Shown here: in pieces, positions 8,106 to 15,923 of the stretch
How the letters are laid out: every line of letters starts with the position of its first letter
Numbering within the stretch: position 1 is the first letter of the stretch
Assembly (NCBI RefSeq): GCF_030709675.1
Contig: NZ_JAUZQD010000007.1
Location: 417,928 to 481,927, forward strand
DNA: 64,000 nucleotides
Reading direction: 5' to 3'
From: Symbioplanes lichenis
GTDB lineage: Bacteria; Actinomycetota; Actinomycetes; Mycobacteriales; Micromonosporaceae
Notes under the pieces: model-generated
The model's database searches: none
Told to the model about the DNA's origin: nothing
What the model saw: only the letters and a program-made list of their open reading frames with translations
Program-made: the position numbers and the translations under genes

Positions 8106-8726
8106 ATGCCTGGTCAGCAGCGCCGAGGCGGCGGGTCCGGCGGTAACAACGAGGGTGGCCGCCGCGACAACCGCCGCGAGGGCGGCCGCGGCAACGCGCC
8201 CGTCGAGAAGACCCCGCACCTCGAGCGGGTCGTCGCGATCAACCGTGTCGCGAAGGTCGTGAAGGGTGGTCGTCGCTTCAGCTTCACCGCCCTCGTGATC
8301 GTCGGCGACGGTGACGGCACCGTCGGCATCGGATACGGCAAGGCCAAGGAGGTGCCCGCGGCCATCGCCAAGGGTGTCGAGGAGGCCAAGAAGCACTTCT
8401 TCAAGGTGCCGCGGATCGGTAACACCATCCCGCACCCGATCACGGGTGAGGCGGCCGCGGGCGTCGTGCTGCTCAAGCCGGCGTCGGCTGGTACCGGTGT
8501 CATCGCCGGTGGCCCGGTGCGTGCCGTGCTGGAGTGCGCCGGCATCCACGACATCCTCTCGAAGAGCCTCGGCTCCTCGAACCCGATCAACATCGTGCAC
8601 GCGACCGTCTCGGCCCTCAAGGGTCTCGAGTCGCCGGAGAAGGTCGCGGCGCGCCGTGGCCTGCCGGTCGAGGACGTCGCGCCCGCGGCCATGCTGGCGG
8701 CGCGTGCGGAAGCGGCGGTGCACTGA
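8106..8726 (+). CDS. rpsE: 30S ribosomal protein S5
   Basis: S5 is part of the decoding and mRNA-helicase region of the 30S subunit. It is 206 residues long. A Gly/Arg-rich N-terminal extension of about 35 residues precedes the S5 core, which shows GGRRFSFTALVIVGDGDGTV and GIGYGKAKEVPAAIAKG. The stop overlaps the rpmD ATG by one base. Confidence 0.98.
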   Translation: MPGQQRRGGGSGGNNEGGRRDNRREGGRGNAPVEKTPHLERVVAINRVAKVVKGGRRFSFTALVIVGDGDGTVGIGYGKAKEVPAAIAKGVEEAKKHFFKVPRIGNTIPHPITGEAAAGVVLLKPASAGTGVIAGGPVRAVLECAGIHDILSKSLGSSNPINIVHATVSALKGLESPEKVAARRGLPVEDVAPAAMLAARAEAAVH

Positions 8727-8908
8727 TGGCACGCTTGAAGGTCACCCAGGTCCGGTCCGAGATCGGCCGTAAGCAGAACCAGCGGGACTCCCTGCGGTCG
8801 CTCGGCCTGAAGCGGATCAACGATGTGGTGGTCAAGGAGGACCGCCCCGAGATTCGGGGCATGATCTTCACCGTGAGCCACCTCGTCAGTGTCGAGGAGG
8901 TCGAGTAA
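8726..8908 (+). CDS. rpmD: 50S ribosomal protein L30
   Basis: L30 is a small 50S protein of 60 residues. MARLKVTQVRSEIGRKQNQR and SLGLKRINDVVV are typical. The ATG overlaps the rpsE stop, and its own TAA overlaps the rplO ATG (TAATG), so rpsE-rpmD-rplO are probably translated as a coupled unit. Confidence 0.96.
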   Translation: MARLKVTQVRSEIGRKQNQRDSLRSLGLKRINDVVVKEDRPEIRGMIFTVSHLVSVEEVE

Positions 8909-9351
8909 TGGCGATCAAGGTCCACCACCTGCGTCCGGCGCCCGGTGCCAAGACCGCGAAGACCCGTGTGGGTCGCGGTGAGGGCTCCAAGGGCAAGACC
9001 GCCGGTCGCGGTACCAAGGGCACCGGCGCCCGGAAGAACGTCTCGGCGGCGTTCGAGGGTGGGCAGATGCCCATCCACATGCGCCTGCCGAAGCTGAAGG
9101 GCTTCAAGAACAAGAACAAGGTCGTCTTCCAGGTCGTGAACCTGGACCGGCTGGCCGAGCTGTTCCCGAACGGCGGCGAGGTCGGCGTGGCCGAGCTCGT
9201 CGAGGCCGGCGCGGTCCGCAAGGGCCAGCTGGTCAAGGTTCTCGGCTCGGGCGAGCTGGGCGGCGTGGCGCTGACGGTGTCGGCCCACGCGTTCAGCGAG
9301 TCGGCCAAGGAGAAGATCGCCGCGGCCGGTGGTTCCGTCACCGAGCTGTGA
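8908..9351 (+). CDS. rplO: 50S ribosomal protein L15
   Basis: L15 is a late-assembly 50S protein. It has 147 residues with the Gly/Lys/Arg-rich N-terminal segment (VGRGEGSKGKTAGRGTKGTG, about residues 22-41) and KLKGFKNKNKVVFQVVNLDRL. It is the last gene before a strong hairpin and a 274-base gap ahead of secY. Confidence 0.98.
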   Translation: MAIKVHHLRPAPGAKTAKTRVGRGEGSKGKTAGRGTKGTGARKNVSAAFEGGQMPIHMRLPKLKGFKNKNKVVFQVVNLDRLAELFPNGGEVGVAELVEAGAVRKGQLVKVLGSGELGGVALTVSAHAFSESAKEKIAAAGGSVTEL

Positions 9352-9359
9352 TGCTCGCC

Positions 9360-9404
9360 GGGGGTGCTGGCCTGGTATCAGTGAGATACCGGGCCGGCAT
9401 CCCC
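9360..9404 (+). terminator. Long hairpin terminator between rplO and secY
   Basis: The arms at about 9361-9379 and 9385-9404 form a nearly continuous 19-20 bp stem with three G-U pairs around the loop AGTGA, eight bases after the rplO stop. There is no T-run. The remaining 220 bases up to secY hold no gene I can support. The separation implies that secY has its own promoter or is fed by read-through. Confidence 0.65.
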
Positions 9405-9625
9405 GTTCTGGCGTCTGAACTGGCACAACGCCAGTTCGGGCGCGAGAGCGCAGACAGCCGTTGAGTAGCTCTTCGTCCCCGAGTGCTGCACAAGCGGCGA
9501 CCGTGCCTCACGACGGGCACGTCAGGCTGTTAGAGTCCGTTCCCAGCTAGGGATATCGGTCGTCCGGACCGATGCCTACCCCCATCCGCCGGTTTCAGGC
9601 GGCCACCTCGCGCAGGAGGATGAAG

Positions 9626-10972
9626 TTGCTCTCCGCCTTTTCCAGTGCGTTCCGGACGCCTGACCTGCGCAAGAAACTGCTGTTCACAGTAGCGATCATC
9701 GCGGTCTACCGGCTCGGTGCGACTTTGCCCAGCCCGGGTGTGTCCTACACCAACGTGCAGAACTGCCTCGAGGCGGTCAACGACCAGAACGCCGGCGGCG
9801 GGGTGCTCAACCTGCTGAACCTGTTCTCCGGTGGCGCGCTGCTGCAACTGTCGGTCTTTGCGCTGGGCATCATGCCCTACATCACCGCCTCCATCATTCT
9901 CCAGCTGCTGACGGTCGTGATCCCCCGGCTCGAGCAGCTCCGCAAGGAGGGGCAGAGCGGTCAGGCGAAGATCACGCAGTACACGCGTTATCTGACCCTG
10001 GGTCTCGCCATTCTGCAGTCCTCGGCCTTCGTGGCGCTGGCCCGCTCCGGTCAGCTCTTCGCCAACGCGTGCCCGCAGGACCAGGCCAACCTGCAGATCA
10101 TCCCGGAGAACACCGGCCTGCCGCTGTGGCTCACGCTGGTCATGCTCATCGTCACGATGACCGCCGGCACCGGCGTCGTCATGTGGCTGGGCGAGCTGAT
10201 CACCGACCGCGGCGTCGGCAACGGCATGTCCGTCCTGATCTTCACCTCGATCGCCGCGCGCCTTCCCGGCGAGGGCTGGACGATCAAGGAGAGCAGCGGC
10301 TGGGGCAAGTTCTGGCTCGTCATCGCGCTGGTGCTGCTGGTCATCTGCGCGGTCGTCTTCATCGAGCAGGCGCAGCGCCGCATCCCGGTGCAGTACGCGA
10401 AGCGCATGATCGGCCGGCGCATGTACGGCGGCACCTCGACGTACATCCCGCTCAAGGTCAACCAGGCCGGCGTCGTGCCGGTGATCTTCGCGTCGTCGCT
10501 GCTCTACCTGCCGCAGCTGTACCTGCAGTTCTTCGACCCGAACAACCTCAAGGGCTACCAGCAGTGGATCCAGAACAACCTGGCGAACCCGAGCCACTGG
10601 ATCTACATCACGACGTACTTCCTGCTGATCATCTTCTTCACGTACTTCTACGTCTCGATCACGTTCAACCCGACCGAGGTCGCGGAGAACATGAAGAAGT
10701 ACGGTGGGTTCGTACCGGGCATCCGGCCCGGTAAGCCGACCGCCGACTACCTGGACTTCATCCTGAGCCGGATCACGCTGCCGGGTGCGCTCTACCTGGG
10801 TCTGATCTCGGTCCTGCCGAACTTCTTCTTCATCTGGCTGAACAGCCAGCAGTACCAGAACTTCCCGTTCGGTGGTACCGCGGTGCTGATCATGGTCGGT
10901 GTGGGTCTGGAGACGGTCAAGCAGATCGAGAGCCAGCTGATGCAGCGCAACTACGAAGGGTTCCTCCGGTAG
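9626..10972 (+). CDS. secY: Protein translocase subunit SecY
   Basis: SecY is the channel of the Sec translocon in the cytoplasmic membrane. I choose the TTG at 9626: AGGAGG (9614-9619) lies six bases upstream, and the resulting N-terminus MLSAFSSAFRTPDLRKKLLF aligns with other actinobacterial SecY proteins. An ATG at 9620 sits directly against the Shine-Dalgarno, and 9572 would add 18 more unconserved residues. The product is 448 residues with ten predicted membrane helices and the GVVPVIFASSLLYLP segment. adk and map follow, as is usual in actinobacteria. Confidence 0.96.
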   Translation: MLSAFSSAFRTPDLRKKLLFTVAIIAVYRLGATLPSPGVSYTNVQNCLEAVNDQNAGGGVLNLLNLFSGGALLQLSVFALGIMPYITASIILQLLTVVIPRLEQLRKEGQSGQAKITQYTRYLTLGLAILQSSAFVALARSGQLFANACPQDQANLQIIPENTGLPLWLTLVMLIVTMTAGTGVVMWLGELITDRGVGNGMSVLIFTSIAARLPGEGWTIKESSGWGKFWLVIALVLLVICAVVFIEQAQRRIPVQYAKRMIGRRMYGGTSTYIPLKVNQAGVVPVIFASSLLYLPQLYLQFFDPNNLKGYQQWIQNNLANPSHWIYITTYFLLIIFFTYFYVSITFNPTEVAENMKKYGGFVPGIRPGKPTADYLDFILSRITLPGALYLGLISVLPNFFFIWLNSQQYQNFPFGGTAVLIMVGVGLETVKQIESQLMQRNYEGFLR

Positions 10973-11046
10973 TGGGGGCGCGGAGCCGGGGGGCTCTCGC
11001 GTCCAAGGTTTGCGAGGCTCGTTCTCACCGAAGCGAGGCGATGTAG

Positions 11047-11700
11047 GTGCGGCTGGTACTGGTGGGCCCTCCGGGGGCCGGCAAGGGGACCCAGGCTGAG
11101 TTCATCGCTGCCCATCTCGCCGTACCGAAGATCTCGACCGGTGACATCTTCCGGGCCAACGTCTCCCAGGGCACGCCGCTGGGCCTCGAGGCCAAGCGGT
11201 ACATGGACGCCGGGAACCTCGTCCCCGACGAGGTGACCATCAACATGGTCCGGGACCGGCTCGCCGAGCCCGACGCGGCCGACGGCTTCCTGCTGGACGG
11301 CTTCCCGCGGACCGTCCCGCAGGCGTCGGCGCTCGACAAGCTGCTGGCCGACCTCGGCACGGCGCTCGACCTGGTCATGGAGCTGGTGGTCGACGACGAC
11401 GAGGTCATCCGGCGGCTGTCGGGGCGGCGCACGTGCCGGGGCTGCGGCAAGATCTGGCACGTGGAGTTCGACCCCACGAGCAAGGAGAACATCTGCGACA
11501 GGTGTGGCTCCGAGCTCTTCCAGCGGGACGACGACCGGGCCGAGACGATCGCCAACCGGCTCGTGGAGTACGCCGACAAGACGGCGCCCCTGGTCGACTT
11601 CTACGGGGCCCAGGGCAAGCTGGTGGGCATCGACGCGACCGGCCCGGTCGAGGACGTCACCGTGCGTGCCATCGACGCGCTGCGGTCGTACGGAGGCTGA
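11047..11700 (+). CDS. adk: Adenylate kinase with zinc-ligated LID
   Basis: Converts AMP and ATP to two ADP in the cytosol. The P-loop GPPGAGKGTQ is at residues 7-16, and DGFPRTVPQA follows near residue 80. The LID domain holds four cysteines (CRGC near 130-133, CDRC near 149-152), so it is the zinc-binding long form (217 residues). GTG start with GCGAGGCG upstream; map follows after six bases. Confidence 0.97.
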   Translation: MRLVLVGPPGAGKGTQAEFIAAHLAVPKISTGDIFRANVSQGTPLGLEAKRYMDAGNLVPDEVTINMVRDRLAEPDAADGFLLDGFPRTVPQASALDKLLADLGTALDLVMELVVDDDEVIRRLSGRRTCRGCGKIWHVEFDPTSKENICDRCGSELFQRDDDRAETIANRLVEYADKTAPLVDFYGAQGKLVGIDATGPVEDVTVRAIDALRSYGG

Positions 11701-11706
11701 GCGAGC

Positions 11707-12561
11707 ATGCGCCGCGAGCAGCTGGACATTCAGCTAAAGACCCCCGAGCAGATCGAGCTCATGCGCGGCGCCGGCCTCGTCGTCGCCGCCGCGCTGCAGG
11801 CGATGCGCGAGGCGGTGGCGCCGGGCATCTCCACGGGTGAGCTCGACGCCATCGCGGAGAAGGTCATCCGGGACGCCGGGGCGGTCCCGTCGTTCAAGGG
11901 CTACCACGGCTTCCCGGCCTCGATCTGCGCCTCGGTCAACAACCAGGTGGTGCACGGCATCCCGTCCACCGAGCAGGTGCTGCGCGAGGGCGACCTGATT
12001 TCGCTCGACTGCGGCGCGATTCTCGAGGGCTGGCACGGCGACTCGGCCATCACGGTCGGCGTCGGCGAGACCGATCCGCAGCTGCTCAAGCTGGCCGAGG
12101 TGGCCGAGGACTCGATGTGGGCCGGCATCGCCGCCGCGGCGCGCGGTGCGGCCAACGGGCGGGGCCGGCTGACCGACATCTCGTTCAACGTCGAGAAGAC
12201 GGTGCGCAAGGCCGGGCGCTACGGGATCGTGGACGGCTACGGCGGGCACGGCATCGGCACCGAGATGCACCAGGACCCGCACGTGCTCAATCACGGCAAG
12301 CCCGGCAAGGGGCCGAAGCTGGTCCCCGGCCTGGCGCTGGCCATCGAGCCGATGATCACGATGGGCTCGCCGCGGACGGCCGAGCTGTCCGACGGCTGGA
12401 CGGTCGTCACGCGCGACGGGTCGATCGCCGCCCACGTGGAGCACACGATGGCGATCCTCGAGGACGGCGTCTGGGTGACCACGGCGCCGGACGGCGGCCG
12501 GGCGCGCCTGGGCGACCTCGTCACGGCCCGGCAAGAGGCCGTTGGCTCCCACTCGGAGTAA
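11707..12561 (+). CDS. map: Methionine aminopeptidase, type I
   Basis: Removes the N-terminal methionine from nascent proteins. The 284-residue protein has the pita-bread-fold metal ligands: the aspartates in LISLDCGA and WHGDSAITV, the histidine in GYGGHGIG, and the glutamates in LAIEPMIT and HVEHTMAI. ATG start with GGAGG about nine bases upstream. It lies directly downstream of adk, the usual secY-adk-map order. Confidence 0.97.
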   Translation: MRREQLDIQLKTPEQIELMRGAGLVVAAALQAMREAVAPGISTGELDAIAEKVIRDAGAVPSFKGYHGFPASICASVNNQVVHGIPSTEQVLREGDLISLDCGAILEGWHGDSAITVGVGETDPQLLKLAEVAEDSMWAGIAAAARGAANGRGRLTDISFNVEKTVRKAGRYGIVDGYGGHGIGTEMHQDPHVLNHGKPGKGPKLVPGLALAIEPMITMGSPRTAELSDGWTVVTRDGSIAAHVEHTMAILEDGVWVTTAPDGGRARLGDLVTARQEAVGSHSE

Positions 12562-12576
12562 AAGCGCCGGGGTGGC

Positions 12577-12990
12577 ATGCTAGGAGCCATGGGGCGCGAG
12601 GAGATGCGGGCGGGCGACGACGACCGCGAGGCAGTGGCGGCGAGGCTCAAGGAGGCGCTCGATCAGGGGCGCCTCGACCTTCACGAGTACGACGAGCGGC
12701 TCCAGCGCGTGTACGGCGCCAAGACCTACGGCGAGCTGGAGACCGTGACCACCGACCTGCCCGGCACCGTCCCCCCGCGGCAGGCCCGGGTCGCGACGCC
12801 CCAGCCGGCGACCGCGGTCGGCAAGCGGCCGCCCTACCTCACCGGTTACGCGGGCGTGGTCGTGGTCTGCGTGATCATCTGGCTGCTGTCGAGCCTCGGC
12901 TCGGGTCACTGGCAGTACCCGTGGCCCGCCTGGATGCTGATTCCGCTGGTCTGGAGCTTCGTCGGGCGTTCCCGCGGCCACGGGCGCTGA
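12577..12990 (+). CDS. DUF1707 membrane protein (first of a tandem pair)
   Basis: The N-terminal 60 residues (RAGDDDREAVAARLKEAL, GRLDLHEYDERLQRVYGAKTYGEL) are a DUF1707 domain, a small helical module frequent in actinobacterial membrane proteins and of unknown function. A proline-rich linker and two hydrophobic stretches (YAGVVVVCVIIWLLSSLG and WMLIPLVWSFVG) follow. Start is ATG 12577 (137 residues) or ATG 12589 (133 residues). It is paralogous to the next gene, separated by only 14 bases. Confidence 0.82.
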   Translation: MLGAMGREEMRAGDDDREAVAARLKEALDQGRLDLHEYDERLQRVYGAKTYGELETVTTDLPGTVPPRQARVATPQPATAVGKRPPYLTGYAGVVVVCVIIWLLSSLGSGHWQYPWPAWMLIPLVWSFVGRSRGHGR

Positions 12991-13004
12991 GCGGGCCGGC
13001 CGAC

Positions 13005-13529
13005 ATGGAGCGCGATCGGATGCGGGCCGGCGACGGCGACCGTCAGGCCGTCGCGGAGCAGCTGCGCGGGGCCCTGGACGAGGGGCGGCTCGAGCTGCAC
13101 GAGTACGACGACCGGCTCCAGCGCGCGTACGGCGCCAAGACCTACGGGGAGCTGGCGGAGCTGGTCGAGGATCTGCCGGCGGCCGTGGTGCCCGTGCCCC
13201 GGCCGCCCGCGACGCCGCAGCACCTGGATCCCCGCACCGATCGGGAGCTGACAGCCCGCTGGCTCGCGGAGATCTGGGGCAGCTGGGTCTCCGTCAACGC
13301 CATCATGGTCGTGATCTGGCTGGTGACCGTCATCGGGAGCGGTGAGCTGAGTTACTTCTGGCCGGTCTGGGTGGCCGGTCCGTGGGGCGCGGTGCTCGTC
13401 TGGCAGACGGTGGCGGGGCTGGCGAGCGGGCAGCCGCGCCTGCAGGCGGAGAAGAAGGCCCGTAAACGAGCCGCGAAGCTCGAGCGGAAGGCCGCGAAGG
13501 ACGACCGGCGCGGGGAGATTGCCCCCTGA
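13005..13529 (+). CDS. DUF1707 membrane protein with 2TM domain (second of the pair)
   Basis: 174 residues. The DUF1707 module (RMRAGDGDRQAVAEQLRGAL, LHEYDDRLQRAYGAKTYGEL) is highly similar to the upstream gene, which implies tandem duplication. It is followed by a 2TM region (VSVNAIMVVIWLVTVIG and VWVAGPWGAVLVWQTVAG) and a Lys/Arg-rich C-terminal tail. ATG at 13005 with the same ERDRMRAGD opening as its paralogue. Function unknown; it lies between map and infA. Confidence 0.82.
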   Translation: MERDRMRAGDGDRQAVAEQLRGALDEGRLELHEYDDRLQRAYGAKTYGELAELVEDLPAAVVPVPRPPATPQHLDPRTDRELTARWLAEIWGSWVSVNAIMVVIWLVTVIGSGELSYFWPVWVAGPWGAVLVWQTVAGLASGQPRLQAEKKARKRAAKLERKAAKDDRRGEIAP

Positions 13530-13584
13530 CGCGTCGTTTGTCCGGGCGCCGACACACCCGACCCCGGGTTACGAGGGGCTCGGT

Positions 13585-13614
13585 TTGGTGTCGATGCGAG
13601 GGCGCGCGTACACT
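13585..13614 (+). promoter_or_regulatory. Candidate sigma70-type promoter for infA and the alpha-operon genes
   Basis: TTGGTG (13585-13590) and TACACT (13609-13614) are separated by 18 bases, a good match to actinobacterial housekeeping promoters. It would give a leader of about 145 bases before infA. The rest of the 238-base gap after the DUF1707 gene contains no other feature I can support. Confidence 0.5.
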
Positions 13615-13767
13615 GGCTAGCTGGCGCACAGCGTCCACTCCGGCATGTCATCAAGCGCTTCTGGTGAGCGCCGGAGCCGCGGCTGGTCCCAGGCCCCCGG
13701 TGATCCGGGGATCGGGGATGAACGTTGTGAGCTTGCCCCAAGAACCCGATGTCAGGTAGCGGAGGAC

Positions 13768-13989
13768 ATGCCTAAGAAAGACGGAGCCATCGAGATCGAA
13801 GGCCGAGTGATCGAGCCCCTGCCGAACGCCATGTTCCGCGTGGAGCTCGCCAATGGTCACAAGGTGCTCGCACACATCTCCGGCAAGATGCGGCAGCACT
13901 ACATCCGCATCCTTCCCGAGGACAGGGTCGTCGTCGAGCTTTCGCCGTACGACCTGACCCGTGGGCGCATCGTCTACCGCTACAAGTGA
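13768..13989 (+). CDS. infA: Translation initiation factor IF-1
   Basis: IF-1 occupies the 30S A site during initiation. It is 73 residues, an OB fold: GAIEIEGRVIEPLPNAMFRV, HISGKMRQHYIRILPEDRV and SPYDLTRGRIVYRYK are all conserved. ATG at 13768 with GGAGG immediately upstream. rpmJ follows after an 85-base gap. Confidence 0.97.
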   Translation: MPKKDGAIEIEGRVIEPLPNAMFRVELANGHKVLAHISGKMRQHYIRILPEDRVVVELSPYDLTRGRIVYRYK

Positions 13990-14074
13990 CCTTGTCCCGG
14001 CGGCGACGCCGGGTGAGTTCTTGCAACGGGGTCGCGGGGATCTGTTCCCGTCCGACTGAGAGTTAAGGCAAACC

Positions 14075-14191
14075 GTGAAGGTCAAGCCGAGCGTCAAGCG
14101 GATCTGCAACAACTGCCGGGTCATCCGGCGGCACGGCCGCGTCATGGTCATCTGCAAGTCCGACGCGCGTCACAAGCAGCGCCAGGGCTGA
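14075..14191 (+). CDS. rpmJ: 50S ribosomal protein L36, zinc-binding form
   Basis: A 38-residue protein starting at GTG 14075, MKVKPSVKRICNNCRVIRRH. The zinc ligands Cys11, Cys14, Cys27 and His33 are present, so it is the C+ form. It carries one more residue than the common 37-residue form (ICKSDARHKQRQG). It sits between infA and rpsM as in other actinobacteria. The 188-base gap that follows contains two short GC hairpins (around 14293-14312 and 14313-14330) and no gene. Confidence 0.95.
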   Translation: MKVKPSVKRICNNCRVIRRHGRVMVICKSDARHKQRQG

Positions 14192-14379
14192 TCCCAGCCT
14201 GGCTCTGCCAGATCCGTACCACATGCACAAGCCCGTTCCAGCCGCTGTCACCGCAGCGTCGTTCCGCGACGCGTCGATGACGTGCGGTTCCACCCCCGGT
14301 CGGAGGCCGGGGCCCGCCCGGGCAGGCGGGGTGGTCCGGGCACAGACCTCCGTGAGACATCTGAGGAGTTAGCCCACTT

Positions 14380-14760
14380 ATGGCACGACTCGTCGGCGTC
14401 GATCTTCCCCGCGAGAAGCGGATGGAGATCGCGCTCACCTACATCTTCGGCATCGGGCGCACCCGTGCCGTCGAGGCGCTTACCGCCACCGCGATTGACC
14501 TGAACAAGCGCGCCAAGGACCTCACGGACGAGGAGCTGGTCCAGCTCCGCGACTACATCGAGGCCAACTTCAAGGTTGAGGGTGACCTGCGCCGCGAGGT
14601 CGCCGCGGACATCCGCCGCAAGGTCGAGATCGGCTGCTACGCCGGCATCCGTCACCGCCGGGGTCTCCCCGTGCGGGGTCAGCGCACCCGGACCAACGCG
14701 CGTACGCGCAAGGGCCCGAAGCGCACTGTTGCTGGCAAGAAGAAGCCCGGTCGGAAGTAA
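14380..14760 (+). CDS. rpsM: 30S ribosomal protein S13
   Basis: S13 contacts the P-site tRNA and bridges the subunits. The 126-residue product begins MARLVGVDLPREKRMEIALT, contains YIFGIGRTRA, and ends in a basic tail (GPKRTVAGKKKPGRK). The ATG is preceded by GAGGAG. It is the first gene of the S13-S11-S4-alpha-L17 cluster. Confidence 0.98.
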   Translation: MARLVGVDLPREKRMEIALTYIFGIGRTRAVEALTATAIDLNKRAKDLTDEELVQLRDYIEANFKVEGDLRREVAADIRRKVEIGCYAGIRHRRGLPVRGQRTRTNARTRKGPKRTVAGKKKPGRK

Positions 14761-14777
14761 TAGGAGCGCACTGACTT

Positions 14778-15185
14778 ATGCCACCCAAGGCACGCGCAGG
14801 GGCCGCAGTCAAGAAGGTCCGGCGCAAGGAACGCAAGAACGTCGCCCACGGGCAGGCGCACATCAAGAGCACCTTCAACAACACCATCGTGTCGATCACC
14901 GACCCGACCGGTGCTGTCATCTCCTGGGCCTCGTCCGGCCAGGTGGGCTTCAAGGGCTCCCGCAAGTCGACCCCGTTCGCCGCGCAGCTGGCCGCCGAGG
15001 CGGCCGCCCGTCGTGCCATGGAGCACGGCATGCGCAAGGTCGACGTGTTCGTCAAGGGCCCCGGCTCCGGCCGGGAGACCGCCATCCGTTCGCTGCAGGC
15101 CGCCGGCCTCGAGGTCGGGCAGATCTCCGACGTCACGCCGCAGCCGCACAACGGGTGCCGTCCGCCGAAGCGCCGCCGGGTCTGA
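14778..15185 (+). CDS. rpsK: 30S ribosomal protein S11
   Basis: S11 shapes the 30S platform next to the mRNA exit. It has 135 residues; HIKSTFNNTIVSITDPTGAV, KVDVFVKGPGSGRETAIRSL and the C-terminal PHNGCRPPKRRRV are diagnostic. ATG start, 17 bases after rpsM. Confidence 0.98.
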   Translation: MPPKARAGAAVKKVRRKERKNVAHGQAHIKSTFNNTIVSITDPTGAVISWASSGQVGFKGSRKSTPFAAQLAAEAAARRAMEHGMRKVDVFVKGPGSGRETAIRSLQAAGLEVGQISDVTPQPHNGCRPPKRRRV

Positions 15186-15201
15186 GGGATAGAGAGAGAA
15201 G

Positions 15202-15828
15202 ATGGCTCGTTACACAGGGGCGGACTGCAAGCGCTGCCGCCGCGAGAAGATGAAGCTGTTCCTCAAGGGCAGCAAGTGCGATGGTCCGAAGTGCCCGTTC
15301 GAGTCCCGGCCCTTCCCGCCCGGACAGCACGGCCGCGGCCGCACCAAGGAGTCGGAGTACCTGCTCCAGCACCGTGAGAAGCAGAAGGCCCGCCGCACCT
15401 ACGGCGTGCTCGAGAAGCAGTTCCACGGTTACTACGAGGAGGCTGTCACCAAGCCCGGCAAGACCGGTGAGGTGCTGCTGCAGATCCTCGAGACGCGGCT
15501 CGACAACGTGGTCTACCGGGCCGGCTACGCCGCGTCCCGCGACATGGCCCGTCAGCTCGTCAAGCACGGTCACTTCCTGGTCAACGGCGTGAAGGTCGAC
15601 ATTCCTTCGTACCGGGTCAAGGAGCACGACATCGTGCAGGTCCGCGAGAAGTCGAAGGAGATGACCCCCTTCGTCGTCGCGCAGGCCCAGGCCGGCTCGC
15701 GCCCCGTTCCGGCGTGGCTGGAGCCGATCCCGAGCGAGATGAAGATCCTGATCCACTCGCTCCCGGCCCGTGCCGTCATCGACACGCAGGTCCAGGAGCA
15801 GCTGATCGTGGAGCTCTACTCCAAGTAA
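15202..15828 (+). CDS. rpsD: 30S ribosomal protein S4, four-cysteine form
   Basis: S4 initiates 16S rRNA assembly and helps maintain fidelity. It is 208 residues long. The N-terminus holds Cys9, Cys12, Cys26 and Cys31, the zinc-binding arrangement, and the S4 RNA-binding domain follows (RLDNVVYRAGYAASRDMARQ, about 93-112). In E. coli S4 autoregulates the alpha operon. A perfect hairpin follows the stop. Confidence 0.98.
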   Translation: MARYTGADCKRCRREKMKLFLKGSKCDGPKCPFESRPFPPGQHGRGRTKESEYLLQHREKQKARRTYGVLEKQFHGYYEEAVTKPGKTGEVLLQILETRLDNVVYRAGYAASRDMARQLVKHGHFLVNGVKVDIPSYRVKEHDIVQVREKSKEMTPFVVAQAQAGSRPVPAWLEPIPSEMKILIHSLPARAVIDTQVQEQLIVELYSK

Positions 15829-15839
15829 CAGCTTTTTCG

Positions 15840-15866
15840 AAAGGCCGGCCGGACCGGCCGGCCTTT
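15840..15866 (+). terminator. Palindromic hairpin between rpsD and rpoA
   Basis: AAAGGCCGGCCGG (15840-15852) and its exact complement (15854-15866) form a perfect stem ending in TTTT, 11 bases after rpsD and 57 before rpoA. The shape is that of an intrinsic terminator, yet rpoA and rplQ follow on the same strand. It may attenuate transcription or act as a processing site, setting rpoA apart from the ribosomal genes. Confidence 0.65.
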
Positions 15867-15923
15867 TGAAAAGGGCACCGACGGCCATCAAATAGTGGGT
15901 GGCCTGACAGAAAGAAGAACAGC

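Noticed and set aside
9405..9625. A promoter for secY around TAGAGT at 9531
   Set aside because: No -35-like hexamer is at 16-19 bases, so the match is too weak to report as a site.
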